From: an uncultured Prevotella sp.
Lineage (GTDB): Bacteria; Bacteroidota; Bacteroidia; Bacteroidales; Bacteroidaceae
Reading direction: 5' to 3'
Assembly: GCA_946540435.1 (NCBI GenBank)
Contig: CAMNII010000007.1
Coordinates: forward strand, 1 to 64,000
Length of the DNA: 64,000 nucleotides
Below the pieces are notes generated by a model that was not told the origin of the DNA, made no database searches, and saw nothing but the letters and a program-made list of their open reading frames with translations. Below, in pieces: positions 32,916-43,280 of the stretch (positions are counted from its first letter, which is position 1; every line of letters starts with the position of its first letter). The position numbers and the translations under genes were made by a program.

Positions 32916-33541
32916 TTTGCATTCCGCTCTTTTTGTTGCTGTCGTTTCTGCTCACGAATAGTGGCTTTATTGGCAGCCTTACGCTCGGCTTTTGCCTGCT
33001 TGATGTTTCGTTTGTTGGCTTTCTTCTCGGCTTTGGCCTTCTTGCGCAATTCTTTCTGCTCAGCTTTCCAGACAGCATCCTTCTTGATGACACTCTCGTC
33101 TGCAGGCACGGCAGTAAACTTAAAGGCATCTGCGGTGATGAAGTTCACGATATAGTGTTTCTGCTCTTCACCCTTCTTTTTCTTGGGGTTGGTGTAGCGT
33201 TTCTTCAGTTTGAGGTAACGCTTCTCGAGTTTCTCCTTCTTTCCGCTGAAGCTGACCATCGTGACGGCATTCTCCACACCTTCCTTGCGCATGTGCTCAC
33301 GCAACTGATAGGAATAGGAGTCGCGGCTATAGAGAAATCCGCTTTTGAGGATGAAGGCGGAGTCGAGTTCCTGGATGTCGGTAATGTATACGACATCAGA
33401 GTCGAACGTTGTGGCAAATCCGAAAATATATACCTTATTCTGATCTTCCGGGGTGGTGTTCTTTTTCTTTGCCGGTGCTGCCACGGTAGCAAGGAAGGCC
33501 AGCACGACGAGCAGTAAACTCTTGAGTTTCATTTTTCTCAC
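32912..33541 (-). CDS. Secreted/hypothetical protein with Lys-rich coiled C-terminus
   Basis: Signal-like N-terminus; Lys/Ala/Glu-rich tail; 4-bp overlap with the downstream kinase-like gene. Confidence 0.75.
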   Translation of the reverse strand: MRKMKLKSLLLVVLAFLATVAAPAKKKNTTPEDQNKVYIFGFATTFDSDVVYITDIQELDSAFILKSGFLYSRDSYSYQLREHMRKEGVENAVTMVSFSGKKEKLEKRYLKLKKRYTNPKKKKGEEQKHYIVNFITADAFKFTAVPADESVIKKDAVWKAEQKELRKKAKAEKKANKRNIKQAKAERKAANKATIREQKRQQQKERNAK

Positions 33542-33556
33542 TTATATTTGTAGATA

Positions 33557-34243
33557 TTATTGTTTTCGGAGGCGCATGGCGCGAAGGGCTTTGTTGCGTA
33601 TCTGTCTGGCACGCTCCCGCTTGATGCCCAGTTCCTGGGCCACCTCGGCAAGTGTGGCCTGCTCACGGCCGATGCCATAGACGGCGGCGACCACAGCTTT
33701 CTCCCGCTCATTCAGGCGGTCCATGCGTCTGACCATCTCGTCGACAGCCAGGGCATGCTCCACCCCGCTGTCTGAGGCAGGCACCTCGTCGTCGGGCATG
33801 ATGTCGAGCATGGTCAGCCGGTCGTTACGGCGGAGGGGTGCATCGACCGACATCGAACGCAGCGGCGGGGTTAGCGTAGGCTGCATCTGTTCGATGAGTT
33901 TGGTGATGTGTTTGCGGATCAGACGGTCGGCCTGCGGAGCCAGCGTCCCTTCCTGCCAGTTTGTCACAGCCTGTATCAGTCCGATGTTGCCTTCATTGAT
34001 CAGGTCGGCCAGGCTGACACCCTGCCCGTCGTATTGCCGTGCTATGGCGACGACGAGTCTGAGATTACCTGTGACAAGACGGTCAACGGCCTGCCGGCTG
34101 CCCTGCTTAGCCTGCACAAGCAACTCGCGCTCTTCCTCACGGCCGAGCACTTCGTGGCGGTTCAGCTCATCGAAATACATATCGAGCACGCTGCCGTCTT
34201 CGCTACTGAGGGGTTTCTTGGTCTTTGTCTGTTTCATACGCAT
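33557..34243 (-). CDS. Sigma-70 family RNA polymerase sigma factor, divergent
   Basis: NLRLVVAIARQYDGQGVSLADLINEGNIGLIQAV (region 2.1-2.2); LNEREKAVVAAVYGIGREQATLAEVAQELGIKRERARQIRNKALRAMR (region 4). Confidence 0.88.
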   Translation of the reverse strand: MRMKQTKTKKPLSSEDGSVLDMYFDELNRHEVLGREEERELLVQAKQGSRQAVDRLVTGNLRLVVAIARQYDGQGVSLADLINEGNIGLIQAVTNWQEGTLAPQADRLIRKHITKLIEQMQPTLTPPLRSMSVDAPLRRNDRLTMLDIMPDDEVPASDSGVEHALAVDEMVRRMDRLNEREKAVVAAVYGIGREQATLAEVAQELGIKRERARQIRNKALRAMRLRKQ

Positions 34244-34255
34244 GCGTTTCTTTTG

Positions 34256-34263
34256 CAAAATTA
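34256..34263 (-). promoter_or_regulatory. -7 element TAATTTTG of the sigma factor gene
   Basis: caaaatta on + strand. Confidence 0.45.
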
Positions 34264-34324
34264 CGAAGTTTGCCCGACATCACCAAATTTGTCGCTCTAA
34301 AAGAAGTTAAGATGCCAAAAGAAA

Positions 34325-34370
34325 GGGCAAAAGCACCATGACGGATTGTCCGTCCCCGGTGCTTTTGCCC
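34325..34370 (-). terminator. Long composite hairpin downstream of the HtrA gene
   Basis: GGGCAAAAGCACC...GGTGCTTTTGCCC with inner GACGGA-TTG-TCCGTC. Confidence 0.6.
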
Positions 34371-34409
34371 TATGACTACCGCCCTGTTGGCGGCTGTTCT
34401 GTGGTCGTA

Positions 34410-35879
34410 TTAGTTTCCTTGACCCACCTCGACAGCGAAATAGCCTTTCTTTCCGGTAGGCCATACGCCCTTGATGATGAGTACAGGTTCCTTGCTCGTG
34501 GATGCCTCACGGACAACGTTCTGGAGGTCCTCAATGGTCTTCATCGGCACATCGTTCACCTGCTGGATGATAAAGCCCTTACTGATGCCCTTGTCCTTCA
34601 GTGCGCCGGCATCTACCTTCAGCACTTCCAGTCCGTAGCTGATGCCCAACTGCTTCTTCTGGGCCTCGGTAACCTCGCGGAAGTTGCCGCCGAGGACGTC
34701 GAGGTCAGCCTGTTTCACGATCTTGGTATTGCCCTGGGCATTCTTCAGGGTTACCGTGGCGGTTTGCTTCTTCTTGTCGCGCAGATAGGTGAGCGTGACC
34801 TTGTCGCCAGGACGTTTGCTAGCCATCACTTCGGTGAGCTCGGCAAACTTCGTGACATTCTTGCCGTCGATGGCGATAATGGCATCGCCCTCCTTCACGC
34901 CGGCCTCCTCGGCAGCACTTTCCTTGTCCACCTCAGCGACGTATACGCCATCGTTGGTGCCCAGGTCAATCTCGTTACCCTTTTCCTTCTCACTGTCGAG
35001 ATACTTACGTACGTCATTGCCGCGAATACCCAGCAGCGCACGCTGAACGGTTCCGTACTCCTTCAGGTCGGCAACGACCTTGTTCATGATGGTGGTAGGA
35101 ATGGCAAAACCGTAGCCGGCATAGGAACCGGTCTGCGAGTAGAGCATGGCATTGATGCCGATGAGCTCACCCTGTACGTTCACCAGCGCACCTCCGGAAT
35201 TACCGGCATTGATGGCGGCATCGGTCTGGATAAACGACTCCACGTTGTTGGCACCCAGCGTACGTGCCTTGGCAGAGATGATACCGGCTGTCACCGTGCT
35301 GTTCAGTCCAAAGGGATTACCCACGGCAATCACCCACTCGCCTACTTTCACGCGGTCGGAGTCGCCCACGGGCAGCGTAGGCAGGTTCTTGCCGTCGATC
35401 TTGATCAGTGCAAGGTCTGTAGTCTCGTCAGTACCGATGATACGGGCAGAGAACTCGCGGTTGTCGTTGAGCGTCACCGTCAGCTCGTCGGCTCCTGCCA
35501 CCACGTGGTTGTTGGTAACGATATATCCGTCGGCAGAGATGATGACACCCGAGCCGGTGGCTGTCTTCTTCTGGGTAGGCACCTGGCGCTGCTGTTGCTG
35601 GCGGCCACCGGGGTTACCGAAGAAGCCGAAGGGGTCGAAGAAGTCGAACGGACTCTCCACGGTCACCGTCTGCATCTTTGAATTCTGCACGAATTTAATG
35701 TGGACAACGGCTGGCAGCGCTTTCTCTGCAGCATAGGTCAGGTCTACCGGCTGTCCGGCAGCCATCAGTTCCACCTTCGTGGTCGGCGTAACGGCGTTTG
35801 CCTTGTAGAAGGCACCTGCTGAGCATACCAGCGCAGCGACACTCATCAGACTAACGAAAATTCTTGAAAACTTGTTCAT
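34410..35879 (-). CDS. Do/DegQ-family (HtrA) serine protease with PDZ domains
   Basis: GSGVIISADGYIVTNNHVVAGA; TDAAINAGNSGGALVN. Confidence 0.95.
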   Translation of the reverse strand: MNKFSRIFVSLMSVAALVCSAGAFYKANAVTPTTKVELMAAGQPVDLTYAAEKALPAVVHIKFVQNSKMQTVTVESPFDFFDPFGFFGNPGGRQQQQRQVPTQKKTATGSGVIISADGYIVTNNHVVAGADELTVTLNDNREFSARIIGTDETTDLALIKIDGKNLPTLPVGDSDRVKVGEWVIAVGNPFGLNSTVTAGIISAKARTLGANNVESFIQTDAAINAGNSGGALVNVQGELIGINAMLYSQTGSYAGYGFAIPTTIMNKVVADLKEYGTVQRALLGIRGNDVRKYLDSEKEKGNEIDLGTNDGVYVAEVDKESAAEEAGVKEGDAIIAIDGKNVTKFAELTEVMASKRPGDKVTLTYLRDKKKQTATVTLKNAQGNTKIVKQADLDVLGGNFREVTEAQKKQLGISYGLEVLKVDAGALKDKGISKGFIIQQVNDVPMKTIEDLQNVVREASTSKEPVLIIKGVWPTGKKGYFAVEVGQGN

Positions 35880-35939
35880 CTTTTATTATCCTTTCTTTTT
35901 TATTTATTGTTTTGATTTCTGTTTTTTTGAAACGCACTG

Positions 35940-35947
35940 CAAAAATA
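35940..35947 (-). promoter_or_regulatory. -7 element TATTTTTG of the HtrA gene
   Basis: caaaaata on + strand. Confidence 0.45.
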
Positions 35948-36111
35948 GGCGCAAAAAATGTTAATCTGCCATTTTGACATGTAACTTTATCCCATTTTAA
36001 CAATCACTGGAGTTGAATTAACGGGCTTAAAGAAACACAGGGCTTTTTTTTACAATTCTTAATTCAACTTAATTATTAGGCCGATTATTTCTGTTTCTCT
36101 TTCTTTTTGCG

Positions 36112-36119
36112 TAAATTTG
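36112..36119 (+). promoter_or_regulatory. -7 element TAAATTTG of pyrK-pyrD
   Basis: Matches TAnnTTTG, 34 nt before ATG. Confidence 0.5.
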
Positions 36120-36153
36120 TCAGTTGAAATGAACTAACACCGACTGTCTGACA

Positions 36154-36933
36154 ATGAAGAAACAACTCTTGGACCTCACGCTCACGGCAAAGGAATGGCT
36201 TACCGACCGCCACGTACTGCTGAAACTCACCCATGAGCAGCCGCTGCCCGATGCTGTCCCCGGCCAGTTCGCCGAGGTGCGCATCGATGGCGAGCCCGCC
36301 ACTCTCCTTCGCCGTCCGATTTCAATCTGTAATATCGACCGCCAGCGCAACGAGCTATGGCTCCTCGTGGCCACCATCGGCAACGGGACACGCCGCCTGG
36401 GACGACTTGACATCGGCGACAGGCTCAACCTCCTGCTACCCCTGGGGAAGGGGTTCACCATCCCTACGGCCCTCTCCCACCCCACACCCCTGCTCATCGG
36501 TGGCGGCGTGGGAATGGCTCCGATGTATTTCCTCGGCAAGACCATGAGCCAGCAGGGACTCAAGCCCTCATTCCTGCTCGGAGCCCGGACGGCATCCGAC
36601 ATTTTGCTGGCCGACGAGTTCAGCAAGCTCGGACCCGTCTATGTCACCACCGAAGACGGCACGATGGGCGAGAAAGGGTTCGTCACCAACCATTCCATCC
36701 TCGGACGCGAGCAGTTCGGATATATCGCCACATGCGGTCCCAAGCCCATGATGGTCGCCGTGGCCCGCTATGCCCGCCAGCATGGCGTCGGCTGTGAGGC
36801 ATCCCTTGAGAACATGATGGCCTGCGGGCTGGGTGCCTGCCTGTGCTGTGTGGAAAAGACAACGAAGGGTAACCTGTGCGTCTGCAAGGAAGGACCCGTA
36901 TTCAACATCAACGATTTACTATGGCAGATTTAA
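36154..36933 (+). CDS. pyrK: Dihydroorotate dehydrogenase electron transfer subunit
   Basis: [20 protein letters not shown]-terminal [28 protein letters not shown] Fe-S motif. Confidence 0.93.
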   Translation: MKKQLLDLTLTAKEWLTDRHVLLKLTHEQPLPDAVPGQFAEVRIDGEPATLLRRPISICNIDRQRNELWLLVATIGNGTRRLGRLDIGDRLNLLLPLGKGFTIPTALSHPTPLLIGGGVGMAPMYFLGKTMSQQGLKPSFLLGARTASDILLADEFSKLGPVYVTTEDGTMGEKGFVTNHSILGREQFGYIATCGPKPMMVAVARYARQHGVGCEASLENMMACGLGACLCCVEKTTKGNLCVCKEGPVFNINDLLWQI

Positions 36934-37829
36934 AAGTATCGATAGGAGCACTCTCGCTTAAGAACCCCGTGATGACCGCCTCCGGAACGTTCGGCTACGG
37001 TCTGGAATTTCAAGACCTCGTCCCGCTCGACGGCATCGGCGCCATCATCGTAAAAGGCACTACGCTGCACCCCCGCGAGGGCAATGACTACCCGCGCATG
37101 GCGGAGACCGCCTCGGGGATGCTCAACTGCGTGGGCCTGCAGAACAAGGGCGTCGACTATTTCTGTGAGCATATCTACCCGCAGATAAAGGATATCGACA
37201 CCCGGATGATTGTCAACGTCAGCGGCTCCACCGTCGACGACTATGCCGAGTGTGCTGCGCGCATCGACGCCCTGGAGCAGATCCCAGCCATCGAGCTCAA
37301 CATCTCCTGTCCCAACGTGCGGCAGGGCGGCATGGCCTTCGGTACGACATGCGAGGGTGCCGCGAGTGTTGTCCGCGCCGTGCGCGAGCGCTACCACAAG
37401 ACGCTCATCGTCAAGCTGTCGCCCAACGTGACGAGCATTGCCGACATTGCCTGTGCCTGCGAGGCGGCGGGCGCCGATGCCGTGTCGCTCATCAACACGC
37501 TGATGGGCATGTCCATCGACATCGAGCGCCGTCGTCCACGCCTGTCCATCGCCACCGGTGGCCTGTCAGGTCCTGCCGTGAAGCCCGTTGCCGTGCGCAT
37601 GGTGTGGCAGGTGGCGAAGGCTGTCGGTATTCCCGTCGTCGGCCTTGGCGGCATCATGACGGCCGAGGACGCCATCGAGTTCTTCATGGCGGGTGCCACG
37701 GCCATCGAGATTGGCACCGCTAACTTCATCAATCCCCGTGCCACCATCGATGTGCGCGACGGCATCAACGACTGGCTCGACCGCCACTGCTGCCAGTCGC
37801 TGCGCGACATCATCGGCTGCGTATCCTGA
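36921..37829 (+). CDS. pyrD: Dihydroorotate dehydrogenase
   Basis: [31 protein letters not shown]; start at 36921 overlaps pyrK. Confidence 0.95.
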   Translation: MADLKVSIGALSLKNPVMTASGTFGYGLEFQDLVPLDGIGAIIVKGTTLHPREGNDYPRMAETASGMLNCVGLQNKGVDYFCEHIYPQIKDIDTRMIVNVSGSTVDDYAECAARIDALEQIPAIELNISCPNVRQGGMAFGTTCEGAASVVRAVRERYHKTLIVKLSPNVTSIADIACACEAAGADAVSLINTLMGMSIDIERRRPRLSIATGGLSGPAVKPVAVRMVWQVAKAVGIPVVGLGGIMTAEDAIEFFMAGATAIEIGTANFINPRATIDVRDGINDWLDRHCCQSLRDIIGCVS

Positions 37830-38093
37830 GAATTCGAAAGCGCCATGACCGATTTGGGCTAATTACCAGTTCGTAGCCCATACCTTTTCCCGAATTTCGG
37901 TAGTTGACTCGTACCAACGCTTTTCGGAAATACTATGAGTAGCGTTCGGCATCATGCACCAGTCCGCATCATGTTGCCTATATCCTCATTGACTCCCTAT
38001 TATTCCCCGCCTTGCCTTTTATTTATGGCCATTCTGTATTAATTCTCCAAAATTGCTTCTCAAAGCCAACCTTTTTTTCGTAGCTTTAGATTA

Positions 38094-38210
38094 ATAAGTT
38101 ACTTCAACTCGACATATTTAGAGTTCCTTGATAAGGGACGGCTATAATGCAGGGATAAAAAAATATATGTTTTATTTTGTTCTGCTCTCGTTTTTTCGTA
38201 ACTTTGCAGC
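38094..38210 (+). repeat. Inverted promoter/leader repeat, der copy
   Basis: By-eye alignment to the reverse complement of 44208-44323: 4 substitutions and 1 single-base indel over ~117 bp. Confidence 0.95.
38199..38206 (+). promoter_or_regulatory. der promoter -7 TAACTTTG, with TTTG at 38176-38179 (19-nt spacer)
   Basis: TTTG-N19-TAACTTTG matches the Bacteroidota housekeeping promoter. Confidence 0.7.
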
Positions 38211-38223
38211 AAAATAAAGTGTT

Positions 38224-39540
38224 ATGAGCAATAATCTGGTAGCAATCGTTGGACGTCCGAACGTCGGAAAGTCCACCTTATTCAACAGGCTCACGCAGTC
38301 GCGTAGAGCTATCGTCAGTGAACAGGCAGGTACCACACGCGACCGCCAATACGGCAAGTGCGAATGGAACGGACGCGAGTTCTCCGTCGTAGACACGGGA
38401 GGATGGGTCGTCAACAGCGATGACATCTTCGAGGATGCCATCCGACGGCAGGTACTCATCGCCACAGAGGAGGCCGACCTGGTGCTTTTCCTCGTAGACA
38501 CGCAGAACGGACTGACCGACCTCGATGCCGACGTAGCGAAAATTCTCCGACGCTCACAGATTCCCATCATCCTCGTGGCAAACAAGGTTGACGACGGTCG
38601 CCACCAGTACTATGCCGCGGAGTTCTATAAGCTCGGACTGGGCGACCCGCAGTGTGTCAGTGCAGCCACAGGTTCCGGGACGGGCGACCTGCTCGACCTG
38701 ATCCTCAGCAAGCTCCCCGAAGGGAAGAGCGAGGGACTGGAAGACGGTATTCCCCGCTTTGCCGTCGTGGGGCGTCCGAACGCTGGCAAGTCGAGTATCA
38801 TCAACGCTTTCATCGGCGAAGAGCGCAACATCGTCACGGAGATAGCGGGCACCACGCGCGACAGCATCTACACCCGCTACGACAAGTTCGGCTTCGACTT
38901 CTACCTCGTCGACACTGCCGGCATCCGCCGAAAGAACAAGGTATCGGAAGACTTAGAGTTCTACAGTGTCATGCGAAGCATCCGTGCCATTGAGAACAGC
39001 GATGTCTGCATCCTCATGATTGATGCCACGCGAGGCATTGAGGCCCAGGACATGAATATCTTCCAGCTCATCCAGAAGAACAACAAGAGTCTCGTCGTTG
39101 TCGTCAACAAGTGGGACCTCGTCGAGGACAAGTCGCAGATTGCCATCAAGACCTTCGAGAATGCCATTCGTGAGCGCATGGCACCCTTCGTCGACTTCCC
39201 CATCATCTTCGCCTCTGCTGTCACCAAGCAGCGCATCTTCAAAGTGCTCGAGATGGCCAAGCAGGTATACCTGAACCGCACGGCGAAGATTGGCACCACG
39301 AAGCTCAACGAGGTGATGCTGCCGATTATCGAGGCCACACCGCCGCCTTCGGTGAAAGGAAAATATATCAAAATAAAGTACTGCTCACAGATTCCTGGCA
39401 CTCAGATCCCCTCATTTGTCTTCTATGCCAACCTGCCACAGTATATCAAGGAGCCCTACAAGCGGTTCCTCGAGAACAAAATCCGAGAAAACTGGTCGAT
39501 GCACGGCTGCCCTATCAACGTTTTCATCAGGCAGAAATAG
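38224..39540 (+). CDS. der: Ribosome-associated GTPase Der (EngA)
   Basis: Two G domains: [15 protein letters not shown] and [16 protein letters not shown]-terminal KH-like domain. Confidence 0.97.
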   Translation: MSNNLVAIVGRPNVGKSTLFNRLTQSRRAIVSEQAGTTRDRQYGKCEWNGREFSVVDTGGWVVNSDDIFEDAIRRQVLIATEEADLVLFLVDTQNGLTDLDADVAKILRRSQIPIILVANKVDDGRHQYYAAEFYKLGLGDPQCVSAATGSGTGDLLDLILSKLPEGKSEGLEDGIPRFAVVGRPNAGKSSIINAFIGEERNIVTEIAGTTRDSIYTRYDKFGFDFYLVDTAGIRRKNKVSEDLEFYSVMRSIRAIENSDVCILMIDATRGIEAQDMNIFQLIQKNNKSLVVVVNKWDLVEDKSQIAIKTFENAIRERMAPFVDFPIIFASAVTKQRIFKVLEMAKQVYLNRTAKIGTTKLNEVMLPIIEATPPPSVKGKYIKIKYCSQIPGTQIPSFVFYANLPQYIKEPYKRFLENKIRENWSMHGCPINVFIRQK

Positions 39541-39579
39541 CCGTCCGTCACCCTCACACCCTTATTCCCACACGCATAG

Positions 39580-39996
39580 ATGGATACATCCAAGAACCAC
39601 TCACGCCACGTGGCGCTATGGCTGACGGCGGCTGTGCTACTCATACTCTTCGCATGCTCGCGCCATCGCCCGGAACAGATTGCCGGGGCGGCTGCCCGAC
39701 AATACTATGAGCAGATGCTCGCAGGCAACTACGAGGCTTTCGTTGACGGCACCTGGCAGCCTGAAGCCATCCCAGAAGGCTACCGCAGCCAGCTCATCGA
39801 CAACGCCGCGATGTTTGCCGACCGGCTGCAGAAAGAGCACAGAGGAGTCAGAGAGGTGCGCATTGCCGAAGCGCGCCTGGACACGCTGAACGCAGCACAG
39901 GCAGAGGTATTCCTCGTCTTCTGCTTCGGCGACTCCACCACGGAAGAAGTACTTGTCCCCATGGTATGCCATGACAATACATGGTACCTCAGATAA
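39580..39996 (+). CDS. Lipoprotein, DUF4878-like layout
   Basis: Lipobox-like LLILFACSR; AAARQYYEQMLAGNYEAFVDG. Confidence 0.65.
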   Translation: MDTSKNHSRHVALWLTAAVLLILFACSRHRPEQIAGAAARQYYEQMLAGNYEAFVDGTWQPEAIPEGYRSQLIDNAAMFADRLQKEHRGVREVRIAEARLDTLNAAQAEVFLVFCFGDSTTEEVLVPMVCHDNTWYLR

Positions 39997-40013
39997 CCCC
40001 AAAAACACCTATT

Positions 40014-42596
40014 ATGAACCGCAAACGTCTTTCGACATGGCTCACAGCACTGGCGCTATACGTCGTCAATGCCAATGCACAGCCCTACGCACTAAACTGC
40101 GAAACTCTCGACAACCCGCTGGGCATCAATACCTGCTCACCACACTTCTCGTGGAAAAACCAAGGCATCAGGCAGCAGACAGCCTTCCAGCTGCAGGTGG
40201 CCACCGACTCAGTACGGCTGGCACGAGGGAAAGCTGACCGCTGGGACTCCGGAGCCATCAGCAGCGAACAGCAGATAGCAGTAGCCTATGGCGGCACGCC
40301 GTTAAAGCCGAGAGAGTTGTGTTTCTGGAGGATAAGAGCCTTCGACGAAAACGGGGACCCTACGCCATGGAGTGCCATCAGCCGTTTCAGCATCGGACTC
40401 GACGAAACGACGCTACAGGGCAGCTACCTGATGTCTCCGACAACGGGAGACAGCCTGACCGCCTCTTTCTTCAGGAAGCAGATTACCCTGAAGCGCAAGC
40501 AACGAACACTCATCCACATCAACACGCTCGGCTACCATGAGCTGCATGTCAACGGACAGCGCATCGGACGCCGTGTGCTCACACCCGTCATGACGCAGTT
40601 AGACCAGCGGTCGGCCATCGTCACCTACGACATCACCGATGCCGTACATAAAGGTACGAACGACATCGTCATCACGGCCTCGCAGGGATGGTATAAACCC
40701 GTTTATTTCAAGACACAGCAAGCTGGTCCGGTGGTGAAAGCCGAGGTCGATGTATACGACAAGAGCGGATGCCACATCATCGCCGCCACCGATGCCTCCT
40801 GGCTGACCGCGCCGAGCGGATATAGCGGGCACGGGACATGGAGGCCATGGGAATTCGGGGGCGAACGGCTTGACGCCCGCCGGCAGCCTGCCTACATGAC
40901 GGCAGCATCACTCGACAGGCTCACCTGGGCCGGTGCCAAGGTCGTTGACATCCGGCACACCAAAGCCACACCCGAGATGTTTGCCGGCAACCACATCGCC
41001 CTGCACATACAACCCAAATCTATCATGCAGCAGGCTGACGGCAAATGGTTCGTTGACATGGGGACATGCCTGTCGGGATGGTTCTCCATGCGCTTCCATC
41101 ATCTCCGCGAGGGACAGACCGTCAAGATTGAATACTTCGACAACATCGAAGACGGCAAGCCCATCGGACAAGACGAATACGACGAATACATCGCTTGCGG
41201 AAAGGACGGCGAACAGTTCTGCAACCGCTTCCACACGCATGCCTATCAGTATGTCGTCATCAGCGGACTCGACAGCCAGCCGCAAAGCGAAGACATCGAA
41301 GGCCTGCTCCTGACATCGACAGAAGAGCCACAGACATCCTTCCACTGTTCCGACAGCGACCTCAACGCCATCCACGACATGATACAGTACACCATGCGGT
41401 GTCTGACCTTCAGCGGATATATGGTAGACTGTCCACACATCGAGCGGATGGGCTACGGAGGCGACGGCAACTCCTCCACACAGGCCCTGCAGACGATGTT
41501 CGACGTCGCACCCACCTTCTACAACTGGGTCAGGGCATGGGACGACGTACAGGATCCCGACGGCTCACTGCCCCACGTGGCACCGGCCGGCATACGCTGT
41601 GGCGGTGGTCCCTACTGGTGTGCATTCATCATCAAGGCTCCCTGGCGCACCTATTGGAACTATGGCGACACACGACTCCTCCAGGAGCACTACGACGCCA
41701 TGAAGAAATGGCTGGAATACGTAAAGAAATACTCGCCGGAAGGGGTGCTGAAGCCTTGGCCGAATACCCATAACCGCTATTGGTACCTCGGCGACTGGCT
41801 GGCACCGGATGGCATCGACGTCGGCGACGAACGGTCGGTCACCTTCGTCAACAATGCATACATCTGCGAATGCCTGGGCAACCTTTCCGACATTTCCAAG
41901 ATGCTCGGCCACAAGGACGACAGCCAATACTACCGGCAGTGGCAGGAGACACTGCGGCACAGGCTGGTAGACGACTACTGGCACGCTGCCGACAGCACCT
42001 TCGCCTCAGGCAGTCCCCTTGACCTGTCGATAGCTGTCATGAGCGGCATAGCCACCGGCCAGATGGCCGAAGCTGTCAATGAAAAGCTCGCGCACCTTTC
42101 GCGGACGAAATACAAGAGCCATATCGCCGTAGGACTCGTCGGTGTGCCCATCTTCACGGAATGGGCAACACGCCACAGGCAGACAGAGCTGATGTACGAC
42201 ATCCTGAAGCAACCCGACTATCCCGGCTACCTCTATATGGTGCGCAGCGGAGCCACGACGACGTGGGAGTCATGGGACCACCGCCGCAGCAGCATCCATA
42301 ACTGCTACAACGGCATCGGCACATGGTTCTACGAAGCCCTCGGCGGCATCACGGCGCTCGAGCCCGCATACAAGCATGTCGACATCAGTCCCCAATATCC
42401 CACTGCTCTCGACAGCGTAGAAGTCAACAAGGAGACACCCTACGGCACCATCAGCGTAGCCTGGAAGCGGACCGACGCTCAGTCAGCCGCCATCACCCTC
42501 GACGTCACGCTGCCGCCTGGCGTCACGGCCAACGTGGAAGGCCGACGCATCGGCACAGGCCATCACCGATTCAATATAGACACAAAAAAACATTAA
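40014..42596 (+). CDS. Alpha-L-rhamnosidase (GH78-like)
   Basis: Signal peptide MNRKRLSTWLTALALYVVNANAQ; PHIERMGYGGDGNSSTQALQTMFD; TTTWESWDHRRSSIHNC. Confidence 0.9.
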   Translation: MNRKRLSTWLTALALYVVNANAQPYALNCETLDNPLGINTCSPHFSWKNQGIRQQTAFQLQVATDSVRLARGKADRWDSGAISSEQQIAVAYGGTPLKPRELCFWRIRAFDENGDPTPWSAISRFSIGLDETTLQGSYLMSPTTGDSLTASFFRKQITLKRKQRTLIHINTLGYHELHVNGQRIGRRVLTPVMTQLDQRSAIVTYDITDAVHKGTNDIVITASQGWYKPVYFKTQQAGPVVKAEVDVYDKSGCHIIAATDASWLTAPSGYSGHGTWRPWEFGGERLDARRQPAYMTAASLDRLTWAGAKVVDIRHTKATPEMFAGNHIALHIQPKSIMQQADGKWFVDMGTCLSGWFSMRFHHLREGQTVKIEYFDNIEDGKPIGQDEYDEYIACGKDGEQFCNRFHTHAYQYVVISGLDSQPQSEDIEGLLLTSTEEPQTSFHCSDSDLNAIHDMIQYTMRCLTFSGYMVDCPHIERMGYGGDGNSSTQALQTMFDVAPTFYNWVRAWDDVQDPDGSLPHVAPAGIRCGGGPYWCAFIIKAPWRTYWNYGDTRLLQEHYDAMKKWLEYVKKYSPEGVLKPWPNTHNRYWYLGDWLAPDGIDVGDERSVTFVNNAYICECLGNLSDISKMLGHKDDSQYYRQWQETLRHRLVDDYWHAADSTFASGSPLDLSIAVMSGIATGQMAEAVNEKLAHLSRTKYKSHIAVGLVGVPIFTEWATRHRQTELMYDILKQPDYPGYLYMVRSGATTTWESWDHRRSSIHNCYNGIGTWFYEALGGITALEPAYKHVDISPQYPTALDSVEVNKETPYGTISVAWKRTDAQSAAITLDVTLPPGVTANVEGRRIGTGHHRFNIDTKKH

Positions 42597-43179
42597 GGCA
42601 ATAAAACACTTTATTCTCACCGTCGCTGCCCTCTTCGCAACAACATCAAGCCTTTTCGCGCAGCACGACCTCGTTGGTCACACTTTCAGCAATCCGAACA
42701 TCATGCAGAAAATGATTAACGACGCCATGAAAGACATAGACAAAAAGATTGACTCTGTCAGGACAGAGGCTATCGCTAAAAAAGAGAAGGAGAAAGGCCG
42801 CAAGCTGAATGCCGCAGAGACTAAGGAGATTGAGGAAGACATCAAGAAGGCAAAAGACCAGATGGCTGCTGCAAAGAACAGCGTGAAGATGGCTATCAGC
42901 ATGGAATTCATCAACGACAAGGAAGCCGTCATGCGCATGAAGATGTCTGTCGACGAGGCAGTGCTCAAACAGGCCGGAGTAAGCTGGGCCAAACGAAAGG
43001 CCATGAAAGCAGGTATTGCCCTGATGCCATCGTCTGAAAAAGTGAAATACACCGTCAGCGGCAACAACATCATCATTCCCGACGACAAAAAGCCCGACAC
43101 GCTGCGCATCTCCGACGACGGCAAATATATCACAGGGAAGATGGATGAAATCCAGTTCAAGCTGACCAGAACAAAATAG
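42592..43179 (+). CDS. Secreted hypothetical protein; non-canonical start (ATT 42592 or ATA 42601)
   Basis: Frame upstream of first ATG (42703) encodes IKAIKHFILTVAALFATTSSLFAQHDLVGHTFSNPNI, a clear signal peptide without ATG/GTG/TTG. Confidence 0.65.
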   Translation: MKAIKHFILTVAALFATTSSLFAQHDLVGHTFSNPNIMQKMINDAMKDIDKKIDSVRTEAIAKKEKEKGRKLNAAETKEIEEDIKKAKDQMAAAKNSVKMAISMEFINDKEAVMRMKMSVDEAVLKQAGVSWAKRKAMKAGIALMPSSEKVKYTVSGNNIIIPDDKKPDTLRISDDGKYITGKMDEIQFKLTRTK

Positions 43180-43207
43180 TCTTCCCGCACCGACTAAAAA
43201 AGGGAAC

Positions 43208-43259
43208 AAAAAACAATCATCCACGCCCTCCGTAGAAAGGTGTGGATGATTGTTTTTTT
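43208..43259. terminator. Bidirectional terminator between the hypothetical gene and era
   Basis: AAAAAACAATCATCCAC...GTGGATGATTGTTTTTTT. Confidence 0.75.
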
Positions 43260-43280
43260 GACGCTATTCGGTCTTTGGAT

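Noticed and set aside
34338-35681. 447-aa + strand ORF antisense to the HtrA gene
   Set aside because: The opposite frame encodes an unambiguous HtrA protease; the antisense frame has no recognisable domain and follows from codon bias.
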